In this document: positions 25,949-34,582 of the stretch, piece after piece
Layout of the letters: each line of letters begins with the position of its first letter
Numbering within the stretch: the stretch's first letter is position 1
Assembly: GCF_003938655.1 (NCBI RefSeq)
Contig: NZ_RJJT01000002.1
Location: 310,001-374,000, forward strand
DNA from: Rhizobium pisi
GTDB taxonomy: Bacteria; Pseudomonadota; Alphaproteobacteria; Rhizobiales; Rhizobiaceae
Length of the DNA stretch: 64,000 nt
Reading direction: 5' to 3'
Notes under the pieces: model-generated
Told to the model about the DNA's origin: nothing
Seen by the model: only the letters and a program-made list of their open reading frames with translations
Databases searched by the model: none
Made by a program: the position numbers and the translations under genes

Positions 25949-26214
25949 CCTACCCACTTCTGGGTAGACCGCGGCATTTCGGCTCCGCGCCCATCTTGTG
26001 AGGACAAAATCAACGCCATAGGACTCCCCTCACGGCTGACCGAGCGTGAGCCGTTGGGAGGAACTCATATGCGTTACATCAGCTTCCGACTGTGCGGAAA
26101 ACCTCGAGCGACCCGAACCGGGCCTGCCACCGCGGCCGGCTGACAGACCTGCCTTCCACGCCGACAACTGGAACATGGCGACCGCCGCCCGCGGCGCCTG
26201 AAAGGGATCCCGAC
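25949..26214. promoter_or_regulatory. mctP leader/promoter region with a stem-loop
   Basis: No gene is supported here. A two-part hairpin is visible: CTCCC (26024-26028) pairs with GGGAG (26056-26060), and inside it ACGGCT (26032-26037) pairs with AGCCGT (26049-26054). It could end mctSR transcription or form a leader structure; no long T-tract follows. Confidence 0.45.
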
Positions 26215-26412
26215 ATGGAAAAACCACGTAGCAAGGCAGCGCTCTGGCTGCTTGTCATTCCGTTTATAGGTCTGCTCTGGCCGCCATTCTACAATCTCCG
26301 CGAACCGGCGCTTTTCGGCTTTCCCTTCTTCTACTGGTATCAGCTTCTCTGGGTGCCGATCACGGCGACGCTGACCTGGATTGCCTATCGGAGCGTTCGC
26401 CATGACGACTGA
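26215..26412 (+). CDS. Small DUF3311-like membrane protein
   Basis: A 65-residue protein with two hydrophobic segments (about 9-25 and 36-57), WPPFYNLREPALFGFPFFYW between them, and a basic/acidic tail. This matches the DUF3311 family, small partners commonly encoded just before sodium:solute symporters. ATG at 26215 follows AAGGGA; the stop overlaps the mctP start by 11 bp, which indicates coupled translation. The likely role is assembly or modulation of MctP. Confidence 0.85.
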   Translation: MEKPRSKAALWLLVIPFIGLLWPPFYNLREPALFGFPFFYWYQLLWVPITATLTWIAYRSVRHDD

Positions 26413-27877
26413 CATCAACGGCACGGCGCTTGCCGTCTTCATCTTCTTCTTCGCCCTCGTCACCGTCATGGGCTTCGTCGCAAGCCGCTGGCGCAAGCCG
26501 GAGACGCTGGCCCATATCGACGAATGGGGTCTCGGCGGACGCAACTTCGGCACCTGGATCACCTGGTTCCTCGTCGGCGGCGATTTCTACACCGCCTATA
26601 CCGTGATCGCCGTCCCGGCGCTGGTCTATACCGTTGGGGCCTACGGCTTCTTCGCATTGCCCTATACCATCGTCGTTTATCCCTTCGTCTTCATGGTCAT
26701 GCCGGTTCTGTGGAAACGCGCCAAGGATTTCGGTTATGTGACGGCCGCCGATGTCGTCCATGGTCAGTACGGATCGCGTGGTCTCGAACTCGCTGTCGCG
26801 GCAACCGGCGTCATCGCCACCATGCCTTACATCGCTCTCCAGCTCGTCGGCATGACGGCGGTCTTGAAGGCGCTCGGGCTGCACGGCGAATTGCCGCTTG
26901 CGATCGCCTTCATCGTGCTGGCGCTCTACACTTATTCCGCCGGCCTGCGCGCCCCGGCGCTGATCGCCTTCGTCAAGGACATCATGATCTATATCGTGGT
27001 GATCGCAGCCGTAGCACTCATTCCGTCGAAGCTCGGGGGCTATGCGAATGTCTTCGCCTCGGCCGATGCGGCGTTCCAGGTCAAAGGCTCCGGCAGCCTG
27101 CTGCTCGGCGGCAACCAGTATGTCGCCTATGCGACGCTCGCTCTCGGTTCGGCTCTTGCAGCCTTCATGTATCCGCATACGCTGACGGGCATCTTTGCCT
27201 CCAACAGCGGCAAAACGATCCGCAAGAATGCGATCATGCTGCCCGCCTATACGTTGCTGCTCGGCCTTCTGGCATTGCTCGGCTATATGGGACACGCCGC
27301 CAACCTGAAGCTCGACAGTGCGAACGATGTCGTTCCCACCCTGTTCAAGACGCTCTTCTCGGGCTGGTTCTCCGGCTTCGCCTTTGCAGCGATCGCCATC
27401 GGCGCGCTGGTGCCGGCGGCGGTGATGAGCATCGGTGCTGCCAATCTCTTCACCCGCAATTTCTGGAAAGCCTACGTCGATCCCAAAGTCAGCGATGCGG
27501 GCGAGGCCAAGGTCGCGAAGGTGACGTCGCTGGTGGTGAAGGTCGGCGCGCTTCTCGTGATCATCTTCCTGCCGACGCAGTTCGCACTCGACCTGCAGCT
27601 GCTCGGCGGCATCTGGATCCTGCAGACGCTTCCGGCCCTGGTCTTCGGCCTTTATACCAACTGGTTCCGTGCACCCGCTCTACTCGCCGGCTGGTTCGTG
27701 GGCTTCTGCGGCGGCACCTTCCTCGTCTGGGACGCCGGCTGGAAGCCTCTGCATCTGGTGAGCCTCGGCGGCGAACCCTTCACCGTCTACACCGGCCTGC
27801 TCGCGCTTGCCGCAAACATCGCCGTTGCGGTCGCAATCACCGCCGTGCTTCCGGCCAAGGCTCCGGCGCGGGCGTAA
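26402..27877 (+). CDS. mctP: Monocarboxylate permease, sodium:solute symporter family (MctP)
   Basis: A 491-residue transporter with about 13 predicted helices. SSSF features include DEWGLGGRNFGTWITWFLVG and GDFYTAYTVIAVPALVY near the N-terminus and the central LGSALAAFMYPHTLTGIFAS. The sequence and the mctSR neighbourhood match the R. leguminosarum MctP carrier, which takes up lactate, pyruvate, propionate and alanine. ATG at 26402 overlaps the small membrane-protein gene; an upstream in-frame TTG at 26381 is unlikely. Confidence 0.92.
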   Translation: MTTDINGTALAVFIFFFALVTVMGFVASRWRKPETLAHIDEWGLGGRNFGTWITWFLVGGDFYTAYTVIAVPALVYTVGAYGFFALPYTIVVYPFVFMVMPVLWKRAKDFGYVTAADVVHGQYGSRGLELAVAATGVIATMPYIALQLVGMTAVLKALGLHGELPLAIAFIVLALYTYSAGLRAPALIAFVKDIMIYIVVIAAVALIPSKLGGYANVFASADAAFQVKGSGSLLLGGNQYVAYATLALGSALAAFMYPHTLTGIFASNSGKTIRKNAIMLPAYTLLLGLLALLGYMGHAANLKLDSANDVVPTLFKTLFSGWFSGFAFAAIAIGALVPAAVMSIGAANLFTRNFWKAYVDPKVSDAGEAKVAKVTSLVVKVGALLVIIFLPTQFALDLQLLGGIWILQTLPALVFGLYTNWFRAPALLAGWFVGFCGGTFLVWDAGWKPLHLVSLGGEPFTVYTGLLALAANIAVAVAITAVLPAKAPARA

Positions 27878-27890
27878 GATGACCTCAAAA

Positions 27891-27916
27891 CGAAGGGCAG
27901 CAAACGCTGCCCTTCG
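27891..27916. terminator. Strong hairpin terminator between mctP and the chemoreceptor gene
   Basis: CGAAGGGCAGC (27891-27901), loop AAAC, GCTGCCCTTCG (27906-27916): a perfect 11-bp stem. An A-run precedes it and CACTTTA follows, so it could serve both convergent genes. Confidence 0.8.
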
Positions 27917-27957
27917 TCACTTTACGCCTCAGTCGAGGCTGCAATCAGATCCGGCGA

Positions 27958-29913
27958 TCAGAATTCTTCCCAATCGCCGGCCAATGCCGCATTGCCCTGG
28001 AACGACTTGCCCACCTTGGCAATCATCTGGCGAGCGGGCGACGCTACGGGCTGAGCATGCTGCGCCGCTGCAGCCGGCTGCGATGAGCGCTTGGATGCCA
28101 CCGATCCTCCGATATTGAACTGACCCAGGAGTTGGAACAGCGCGTCCGCTTCCTTGGCGAGATTATGAGCGGCGGCTGTGGCTTCCTCCACCATGGCGGC
28201 GTTCTGCTGTGTGCCCTGGTCCATCTTGTTGACGGCGGTATTGATCTCTTTCAGCCCCGTTGCCTGCTCCTGCGAAGCGCCGACGATCGCCCCGACATTG
28301 CCGTCGACCTGCTGCACCTGTGCGGCAATCTCCTTCAGTGCCTTGCCGGTTTCGCCAACGAGGGCAACGCCGTTTTTCACATGGCCGTTCGAAGCGTTGA
28401 TCAGTTCCTTGATCTCCTTCGCTGCCTTGGCGGACCGTTGCGCCAGTTCGCGCACTTCCTGGGCAACGACGGCAAAGCCCTTGCCGGCTTCACCGGCGCG
28501 GGCGGCTTCGACGCCGGCATTCAGCGCAAGCAGGTTGGTCTGGAAGGCGATCTCGTCGATGACGCCGATGATGCTTCCGATTTCAGTGGCGGAGGATTCG
28601 ATCTTGCCCATGGCGTCGACCGCATCCCGAACGACGCTGCCCGAGCGCTCCGCGCTGTCTTTGGTCTTGCGCACGAGCTGCCCGGCTTCCTGGGCCTTGT
28701 TGCTCGAATCGGCGACGGTCGTCGTGATCTCTTCCAGCGCAGCGGCGGTTTCCTCGACGGATGCGGCCTGCTGTTCGGTCCGCTTGGCGAGATCGTCCGA
28801 GGCGGAGCGGATCTCCTGTGCGCCGGCGGCGATTGCGCTCGCGTTCTGGGAAACTCTCTGCATGGCGGCGCGGAGCTTTTCGACCACCACATTGAAGTCG
28901 GCCCGGAGCTTTTCCAGAGACGGGATGAACGGGGTATCGATCTGCTGCGTCAGGTCGCCGTCGGCCAGCGCCTGCAAGGCATTGCCCAGTTGGCCGACAG
29001 CCTTGTCGGTCTGCTCGGCAAGGGTACGACGTTCGTCGGCATCCTGCTCGAGCCGCTGCCGTTCCGTCACTGCCCGCTTGGCTTCCGCGTCTGCTTCCCG
29101 TTCCGCCTTCGCCGAAATTGCGTCGCGCAAGCCGGCCACGGCGCGCGCGAGCTTGCCGATCTCATCGCCCCGCGCTTCCAGACGACGATCACCGTCGAGA
29201 TTTCCGTCCGCCATCGCCTTCAGCGAGAGCTGAAGTTTTGCCATCGGGCCGACGATCGTGCGGGATGTGATGGCTGCGGCAATGATGGAAAGAACAGCGG
29301 CAATCGCGAGTGCTGTCAGCGCAATCGGCTTGAAGCCGCTCGCCGCGCTTCGAACCTCGCCGCCGACCGATTTGTTCAGCGCTTCCTGGAAATCGATGAA
29401 TTTGTTGATGGCGCCGAGCCAGGCAACGAAGGCCGGCCGAGCCTGTTCGAGCAGGATCTTGCGGGCTGCCTCGCCATCGCCCTTCTCCTGCAATGCGATG
29501 ATCTGGGAAACCAGAGGATTGGTTTTCGCCTGTATGTCGGCGATCTCCTTCAGGATGGACTTTTCCTGATCCGTCGCACCTGCCGGAGATGCAACCATGT
29601 CGGCCATACGCTTTTCGTTCTCGGCGTAAGTTGCCGCCAGCTTTTCGATCAATGCCTCCGCGCTCTTGCGCTCATCCGCTGATGTCACGAGGGTCACGTC
29701 GCGAATGGCGATCGCGCGGTCGTGCACGCTGCCGCGATAGTTGATGGCAAAGCGCTGCTTCACGCTGTTGACGTCGTTGATCGTTTCAAGATTGCTGTTG
29801 ATCTCAGCAACCTTCACCGCCGAATAGATGGTCAGGCCGGCCATCAGCAGAAGCAGGAAGCTGAAACCGAGGGTCAGGCGCACCCCGATCCCGAAACTCT
29901 TAATGCTCTTCAT
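27958..29913 (-). CDS. Methyl-accepting chemotaxis protein
   Basis: A 651-residue chemoreceptor. Transmembrane segments lie at about 10-31 and 196-218 and flank a roughly 165-residue periplasmic four-helix-bundle domain. A HAMP domain follows, then the signalling domain with the hairpin tip [20 protein letters not shown] and [20 protein letters not shown]. The C-terminus ends in GDWEEF, a pentapeptide-type tether for the CheR methyltransferase and CheB. The ligand is unknown. It is monocistronic, with a 505-bp upstream gap and a terminator-like hairpin downstream. Confidence 0.95.
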   Translation of the reverse strand: MKSIKSFGIGVRLTLGFSFLLLLMAGLTIYSAVKVAEINSNLETINDVNSVKQRFAINYRGSVHDRAIAIRDVTLVTSADERKSAEALIEKLAATYAENEKRMADMVASPAGATDQEKSILKEIADIQAKTNPLVSQIIALQEKGDGEAARKILLEQARPAFVAWLGAINKFIDFQEALNKSVGGEVRSAASGFKPIALTALAIAAVLSIIAAAITSRTIVGPMAKLQLSLKAMADGNLDGDRRLEARGDEIGKLARAVAGLRDAISAKAEREADAEAKRAVTERQRLEQDADERRTLAEQTDKAVGQLGNALQALADGDLTQQIDTPFIPSLEKLRADFNVVVEKLRAAMQRVSQNASAIAAGAQEIRSASDDLAKRTEQQAASVEETAAALEEITTTVADSSNKAQEAGQLVRKTKDSAERSGSVVRDAVDAMGKIESSATEIGSIIGVIDEIAFQTNLLALNAGVEAARAGEAGKGFAVVAQEVRELAQRSAKAAKEIKELINASNGHVKNGVALVGETGKALKEIAAQVQQVDGNVGAIVGASQEQATGLKEINTAVNKMDQGTQQNAAMVEEATAAAHNLAKEADALFQLLGQFNIGGSVASKRSSQPAAAAQHAQPVASPARQMIAKVGKSFQGNAALAGDWEEF

Positions 29914-30418
29914 TATCGCTCTCCATCGCCTCGGCGTGGTTTGTTAAAGGTGTCTCGGCTGGCATGATCGCTCGTCACAACTCGTTGAGGTGTGGAGCTC
30001 GATCTGACCCCGGAATACGCCGACGTCGCTCGGCGCGCGCAACGAGGCGCGAAGCGCGCATCGAGGTAAAAAGATATCATGCGAGATGTCGGGGCCTGGC
30101 TGCCATCATGGCGCAGGTGACGATCCTGCGAAGGTCACTCCGATATCCTAAAAATTTAGGGGAATATATTTTAGAGAGTGTAAACGCAGACGGCAGAGGC
30201 ATCATTGCGTCGCGCATTTCGTATATTTCGCCGGTATTTTTCGCGCAAGATGCACTATCCTGCACATCAGGAAGAATATGCCAAGTTGCTGGAGATAATT
30301 GGGATATCTCTTTTGTTGCAAACCGGACTCCTCAACTCTCTGCGCTCGACATGCGGACAATGATCTCCGCAATGACTTCGCCGATGCCGGACGATCACCT
30401 GACGGCTTTTCGCAAGCA
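29914..30418. other. 505-bp intergenic region without a supported gene
   Basis: It holds the promoter and leader of the leftward chemoreceptor gene. A 14-bp palindrome CCTAAA-AA-TTTAGG lies at 30147-30160 in an AT-rich patch. No coding frame has family sequence or a good ribosome site, and no tRNA or known RNA fold was recognised. Confidence 0.5.
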
Positions 30419-31489
30419 TCAGCCCCGGAGCAGCGGCAGCAGCTGATCGCCCTGCCGCTTGATCTCGGAGAGATAAGGCGTGTCGGACAGCACGAAGTGC
30501 GTAATGCCCAGATCCTCGTATTTACGCAGCGAGCCGGCGACATCAGCCGCCGAACCGACCAGCCACGTGGTGCCTGCGCCACCGCCGCCGTATTTGCCCG
30601 GCGCGGTATAGAGATTGTCGTCGAGCACGTCGCCGCGTTCATAAAGAGCCAGAAGCCGCTGCTGGCCGACGGCGAGCATACGCTGGTGATCATGCCAGCC
30701 AGCGCCTTTGCTCTTCGCCATCTCGGCAACCTTCGCCTCGGCGTCGGCCCAGGCCTGTTCCGTGGTGTCGCGAACCAGTGTCGTGATGCGCAGTCCGAAT
30801 TCCAGCGGCGGAAGATCGCGGTCGAGTTCCCTGCTCAATGCTTTAAGCCGCTCTATCCGCTCGCGGACGCCGTCGAACGGCTCACCCCAGAAAAGCTGGA
30901 CATCGGCCTCGGTCGCGGCCACCCGCTCGGCCGCCTCCGAGGCGCCGCCAAAATAGAATTTGGGGTGCCGTCGGTCGCCGCGGACCTCGATACGCGGCAC
31001 CACGGTGGATTCGGCGACACCGAAATGATCGCCCGCCGAGGTCACGTTTTCTTCGGTCCACAGTCTGCGGACCAGATGCATGAACTCCCTGGTCCTGGCG
31101 TAGCGATCTGCCTGATCGCCCTCGCTGTCGCCATAGGCAGCCAGGTTGTCCTTGCCCGATACGATGTTGATCCGCACGCGGCCGCCGGTCAGGTGGTCGA
31201 GCGTCGCCGCCGCGGACGCGAAGTTCGCCGGCCGCCAATAACCCGGGCGGATCGCGATCAGCGGCTCGAAGGTGGTGGTTCGCGCAGCGAGCGAGGCGGC
31301 GACCGTGAACGTGTCGGGCCGGCCCCAACCGGTGCCGATGAGCGCGCCCTTCCAGCCATGCTCCTCCAGCGCCCGGGCGTGGCTGGTCAGCGTATCCAAG
31401 CTGTTGTGGTCCTCGACGGCGGAATCACCGCGATGGCCGGGCCTGACGTCGTTGGGAATATACCAGAGAAATTCGGAATGATTGCTCAT
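30419..31489 (-). CDS. ssuD: FMNH2-dependent alkanesulfonate monooxygenase (SsuD-like)
   Basis: A 356-residue LLM-class monooxygenase of the SsuD branch. Motifs are FLWYIPND at the start, KGALIGTGWGRPD, IRPGYWRP and RVRINIVSGKDN, and GGASEAAERVAA for the flavin/substrate pocket. It oxidises sulfonates to aldehyde plus sulfite with FMNH2 supplied by a separate reductase, which is not encoded nearby. It lies downstream of a possible 33-codon peptide gene on the same strand. It differs from the DszA-type enzyme at 11661, so the window carries two organosulfur monooxygenases. Confidence 0.88.
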   Translation of the reverse strand: MSNHSEFLWYIPNDVRPGHRGDSAVEDHNSLDTLTSHARALEEHGWKGALIGTGWGRPDTFTVAASLAARTTTFEPLIAIRPGYWRPANFASAAATLDHLTGGRVRINIVSGKDNLAAYGDSEGDQADRYARTREFMHLVRRLWTEENVTSAGDHFGVAESTVVPRIEVRGDRRHPKFYFGGASEAAERVAATEADVQLFWGEPFDGVRERIERLKALSRELDRDLPPLEFGLRITTLVRDTTEQAWADAEAKVAEMAKSKGAGWHDHQRMLAVGQQRLLALYERGDVLDDNLYTAPGKYGGGGAGTTWLVGSAADVAGSLRKYEDLGITHFVLSDTPYLSEIKRQGDQLLPLLRG

Positions 31490-31546
31490 GCGATGCTGCA
31501 GTTCTGTGGATTGGAAAGGGACCCGGGGTTAAGGCCGCCAGAGAGA

Positions 31547-31648
31547 TCACACGGCCACTTGCGCCTCCGGGGCTGCTTCCAGATTGTGAATGACACCGAG
31601 ACCAAGCAGACTGAACAACGCAATTTTTAATGCCTTTGCCAATGTCAT
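31547..31648 (-). CDS. Possible 33-residue peptide gene upstream of ssuD
   Basis: ATG at 31648 is preceded by GGGAAG with a 7-bp spacer. The peptide starts MTLAKALKIALFSLLGLG, a basic amphipathic then hydrophobic stretch resembling a single membrane helix or uncleaved signal, and ends in an acidic Ala-rich tail before TGA. It lies 57 bp upstream of the ssuD start on the same strand, downstream of the candidate operator. It has no Cys or Met run, so a simple sulfur-amino-acid attenuator is not obvious. It could equally be a chance frame. Confidence 0.45.
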   Translation of the reverse strand: MTLAKALKIALFSLLGLGVIHNLEAAPEAQVAV

Positions 31649-31945
31649 CGTCGATCTTCCCGTTTCGGATTGCTGTTAGCAGGAACGATGCACGGTAAGA
31701 TGAAATATAATACACTAAATCAATAGACTATTTAGTTTAATATTAGGCTCGCCGACGAAAAATTGTCCCCAAAAAGACGGCAATGGAAACTTCGCCATCC
31801 GTCGCGTCCCAGGGATAGCCAGTGCGCCAGGCAATGAGAAAAGCGCCTGGGATGGGCCATCCGCAGGCGCTTTGCAGCAATGATCTCTCCGAAGGCCGGA
31901 CGGTTTTTGATCGCCCGCTATTGCCGAAGCCGGGATCGCCTGATG
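31649..31945. other. Promoter region of the ssuD transcript and the gap to the next gene
   Basis: No coding frame is supported. The part near 31700-31745 is AT-rich and contains an inverted repeat listed separately. The remainder shows nothing recognisable. Confidence 0.5.
31714..31736. promoter_or_regulatory. Candidate operator of the ssuD transcript
   Basis: ACTAAAT (31714-31720) and ATTTAGT (31730-31736) are perfect 7-bp inverted arms separated by 9 bp in an AT-rich region about 65 bp upstream of the small peptide gene. The T-N11-A-like symmetry suits a LysR-type sulfur regulator. Confidence 0.5.
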
Positions 31946-32284
31946 TCAGGCCGTGGCCGGCGGATATTCGTTGGCCGAGAAGACGTGATGATGCACCTTG
32001 CCGGTGAAGAGCTGCAGGAGTTGCCCGGTGACCTCACGGCTTTCGAAGCGCACATCGGAGCGAAGTGCTGCATTCACCGCCTCCATATCGGGATAACGAA
32101 TGGCGAGCGCCATGGCGTAGACCGGGGCGCCTTCGTCACGTTCCATCCCGTCCAGCACCCGGACTTCCTCGGCGCCCGGGAATTTCGTCCACAGAGGGAC
32201 GAGCCGCTGCCTGACAAAATCGCGGAACTCCTCTTCTCTGCCGGGATGGATTTCGCCTTCAAACAAAGCGTAACGAATGATCAT
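31946..32284 (-). CDS. Small dimeric alpha-beta barrel (EthD/monooxygenase-like) protein
   Basis: A 112-residue protein starting MIIRYALFEGEIHPGREEEF, a pattern seen in ferredoxin-like dimeric barrel proteins such as EthD and antibiotic-biosynthesis-monooxygenase relatives. Tandem His residues occur near the C-terminus (KVHHHVF). It follows the sugar-acid binding-protein gene on the same strand after 95 bp containing a perfect hairpin, so it may be the weakly expressed last gene of that operon. The function is unknown; sugar mutarotases share this fold and would fit the context, but the sequence does not prove it. Confidence 0.75.
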   Translation of the reverse strand: MIIRYALFEGEIHPGREEEFRDFVRQRLVPLWTKFPGAEEVRVLDGMERDEGAPVYAMALAIRYPDMEAVNAALRSDVRFESREVTGQLLQLFTGKVHHHVFSANEYPPATA

Positions 32285-32343
32285 AGGTTCTCTTTTCCCA
32301 AACTCGCCGGAGCCGGATCGATGGTGACGTGGTGCAGGGGAGG

Positions 32344-32367
32344 AGGGCGTATCAGTCGATACGCCCT
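32344..32367. terminator. Perfect hairpin just downstream of the sugar-acid binding-protein gene
   Basis: AGGGCGTATC (32344-32353), loop AGTC, GATACGCCCT (32358-32367): a 10-bp perfect stem 12 bp beyond the stop codon of the leftward binding-protein gene. There is no T-tract on the minus strand, so it may stabilise the mRNA 3' end or attenuate transcription rather than terminate fully. Confidence 0.7.
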
Positions 32368-32379
32368 TGGTCGAAGGGC

Positions 32380-33477
32380 TTATTTGCCCCAGATTTTCTT
32401 GTATTGGTCGCGATAGCCGTTATCGGGGTCGAAGCTGTTCTTCGGTCCTCCATCGAATTCGACGTTCTGGCTGGTCACCACATGCAGCGGCGACACATAG
32501 CCGGACCACGGAGCGCCCGCAAAAGCGCGGTTCAGTTCGTCGACGAGCTGCCAGCCCTGGAGATTGAGCGGTTCAGCGACGGTGACGGCCTGATACTGCT
32601 TGGCGCGGATACGCTGGTAGGCGCTCTCCGAACCGTCGCCGGCTGCGACGTTGACCGGCTTTCCGTCACCGGCAATGCCGGCGGAGGCAAGCGACGGCCC
32701 CATGAAGTCATAGTAGAGGTCGTTGATCGCCAGGGAATGCGTCCACTTCGCCCCATACTTCTGCAGAAGCGATGTGGTGAGCTGCGGCATGCGCTGGGAG
32801 GTTTCGGCAATCGGCGTGTCGACATATTCGAGCACCGTGCCGCCGAGATCCTCGATCTCCTTCTTCATGCGGTCGGCCTTGGCGATCGCGATCGCATAGG
32901 TAGAGTCGGTAAAGATGATGACGCCAGGCTTGCCGCCGGCATCGGCAAAGGCCCAGTCCGCCGCGGACTTCGACACTTCCATCGCATCGGTCGTGACGTT
33001 GGCGAAGACGCCGACGTCGGGAACGGGACCGACCGCCGAGGCGGCGTGCCAGGAAACCATCGGAATGCCGGCCGCCTTGGCTGCTTCCATTGCCGGCTTC
33101 TGCTCGACGGCGTCGAAGCCGTTGATGATGATGCCGTCTGGCTTCAGCGCCATCGCCTGGCCGAACGCCGCGGTGCGTCCGCCGATGGAACCGGCGCCGT
33201 CAAGCGCCTTCACCGTCCAGCCCAATGCGCCTGCCGCTTCCTGAACACCATTGACCACGCCGAGGATGCCGCCGTTCTTCATATCGGCGGCAAGGATGAC
33301 GATGTTCTTGCCCGCAGCCCCCTTGGGGCCGGTCGTCGGGCCATCCCACGCACTCACCTTCGACGCGTATTTGTCCACCACGGCCTTGGCGTCGGCCATC
33401 GAGTCGGCCAATGCCGGCATGCTCAGCATAACGGCGACGGTTGCGACCGTTGCCTGCAATAACGCTCTGCGCTTCAT
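32380..33477 (-). CDS. Ribose-type ABC substrate-binding protein of the sugar-acid locus
   Basis: A 365-residue type I periplasmic binding protein. The signal peptide (MKRRALLQATVATVAVMLS to PALAD) precedes a mature domain with NIVILAADMKNGG, DGIIINGFDAVEQKP and VTVAEPLNLQGW. ATG at 33477 has GGAGG at 7 bp; a GTG two codons earlier is less well placed. It is the last of three transporter genes, after the ATPase and permease. Shared operators with idnO/idnD suggest L-idonate, 5-ketogluconate, gluconate or a related sugar acid as ligand. Confidence 0.9.
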   Translation of the reverse strand: MKRRALLQATVATVAVMLSMPALADSMADAKAVVDKYASKVSAWDGPTTGPKGAAGKNIVILAADMKNGGILGVVNGVQEAAGALGWTVKALDGAGSIGGRTAAFGQAMALKPDGIIINGFDAVEQKPAMEAAKAAGIPMVSWHAASAVGPVPDVGVFANVTTDAMEVSKSAADWAFADAGGKPGVIIFTDSTYAIAIAKADRMKKEIEDLGGTVLEYVDTPIAETSQRMPQLTTSLLQKYGAKWTHSLAINDLYYDFMGPSLASAGIAGDGKPVNVAAGDGSESAYQRIRAKQYQAVTVAEPLNLQGWQLVDELNRAFAGAPWSGYVSPLHVVTSQNVEFDGGPKNSFDPDNGYRDQYKKIWGK

Positions 33478-33523
33478 GTTCACTCCTCCATTTTATTTGT
33501 TATGAAATGCCGGCGATCCGGCC

Positions 33524-34564
33524 TCATTTCGATGCGGGCGTGATCCTCCTCACGGCCCCGCGCTTGCGCTGGGCGTAACCTGCTATGCCGATGGCAATCA
33601 GCAGCGTCACGCCGTTGAACAGCGGTTCGACAAAGAACGATCCGCCGAATTGCTGAATTCCTGATATTCCGACCGCCAGGATGATGACGCCGATCAAAGT
33701 GCCCCAGACGTTCACCCGTCCCGGCTTGATCGTCGTCGACCCGAGGAAAGCACCGACAAGCGCCGGTAGGAGATATTCGAGGCCGACGCTCGCCTGGCCG
33801 ATGCGCAGCTTCGAGGCGAGAAGAACGCCGGTCAGCGCCGCCAGCAGGCCCGAGGTGACGAAGGCGCCGATCACGAATTTGCGGACCGGAATGCCGTTGA
33901 GGGCGGCGGCCTTGGGATTGGCGCCGATCGCGTAGAGATAGCGGCCGATCGGCAGGTATTCGAGCACGATCCACATGCAGATCGCGATCAAGAGCACGTA
34001 AATGCCTGTAATCGGCAGGCCGAACAGCATGGTGCCGTTCAGCGCGTAGAAACCCTCAGGCAGGACGCCGACCACCTGCCGCCCGCCGGTGTGCCAGAGC
34101 GCAAGCGCGTAGAGGACGGTTCCCGTGCCGAGTGTGGCGATGAAGCTGTCGATCTTGGCAACCTCGACCAGCAGGCCGTTGATGAAGCCGGTGAAGACGC
34201 CGAGTGCGAGGACGATGAGGACGGCGACCGGCCAGGGCAGGCCATAGGCCGTCTGCAGGCTGATGGCGAGAATATGCCAGAGCACGATGCCGTAGCCGAC
34301 GGTCAGGTCGATGCGACCCGATGCCATAGGGATCATCGCAGCCAGCGACAGAAGCGCGATGATCGCCTTGTCGGACACGATCGAGCGGACGTTCAACACG
34401 GTCGGGAACGTACCGGGCAGAAGGATCGAGAAGATCACGATCAGGCCGACGGTGAGGATCACCAGACCATAGACCGGGATCAGGCGTCCGATCTTCTGCC
34501 CTGTAGACAGGCCGGCCATTTCGCTCTTGGTCGGCTCCAGCGCCGTGGATTCAATGGATTGCAT
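33524..34564 (-). CDS. Ribose-type ABC transporter permease of the sugar-acid locus
   Basis: A 346-residue RbsC-family permease. Family motifs are MASGRIDLTVGYG, MGNPKAAALNG-like ANPKAAALNGIPV and FLGSTTIKPGRVNVWGT, with about nine hydrophobic helices. A single permease is present, so the channel is probably a homodimer. It lies 18 bp after the ATPase gene and 46 bp before the binding-protein gene. Confidence 0.92.
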   Translation of the reverse strand: MQSIESTALEPTKSEMAGLSTGQKIGRLIPVYGLVILTVGLIVIFSILLPGTFPTVLNVRSIVSDKAIIALLSLAAMIPMASGRIDLTVGYGIVLWHILAISLQTAYGLPWPVAVLIVLALGVFTGFINGLLVEVAKIDSFIATLGTGTVLYALALWHTGGRQVVGVLPEGFYALNGTMLFGLPITGIYVLLIAICMWIVLEYLPIGRYLYAIGANPKAAALNGIPVRKFVIGAFVTSGLLAALTGVLLASKLRIGQASVGLEYLLPALVGAFLGSTTIKPGRVNVWGTLIGVIILAVGISGIQQFGGSFFVEPLFNGVTLLIAIGIAGYAQRKRGAVRRITPASK

Positions 34565-34582
34565 GGCTGTTCTCCCGATAGT

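Noticed and set aside
28132-29682. Long plus-strand frame opposite the chemoreceptor
   Set aside because: It is the antisense shadow of a high-GC gene; its translation has no family pattern while the minus frame is an unmistakable chemoreceptor.
30147-30160. 14-bp palindrome CCTAAAAATTTAGG as a regulator site
   Set aside because: It lies more than 230 bp from the chemoreceptor start with no supporting second copy at another promoter.
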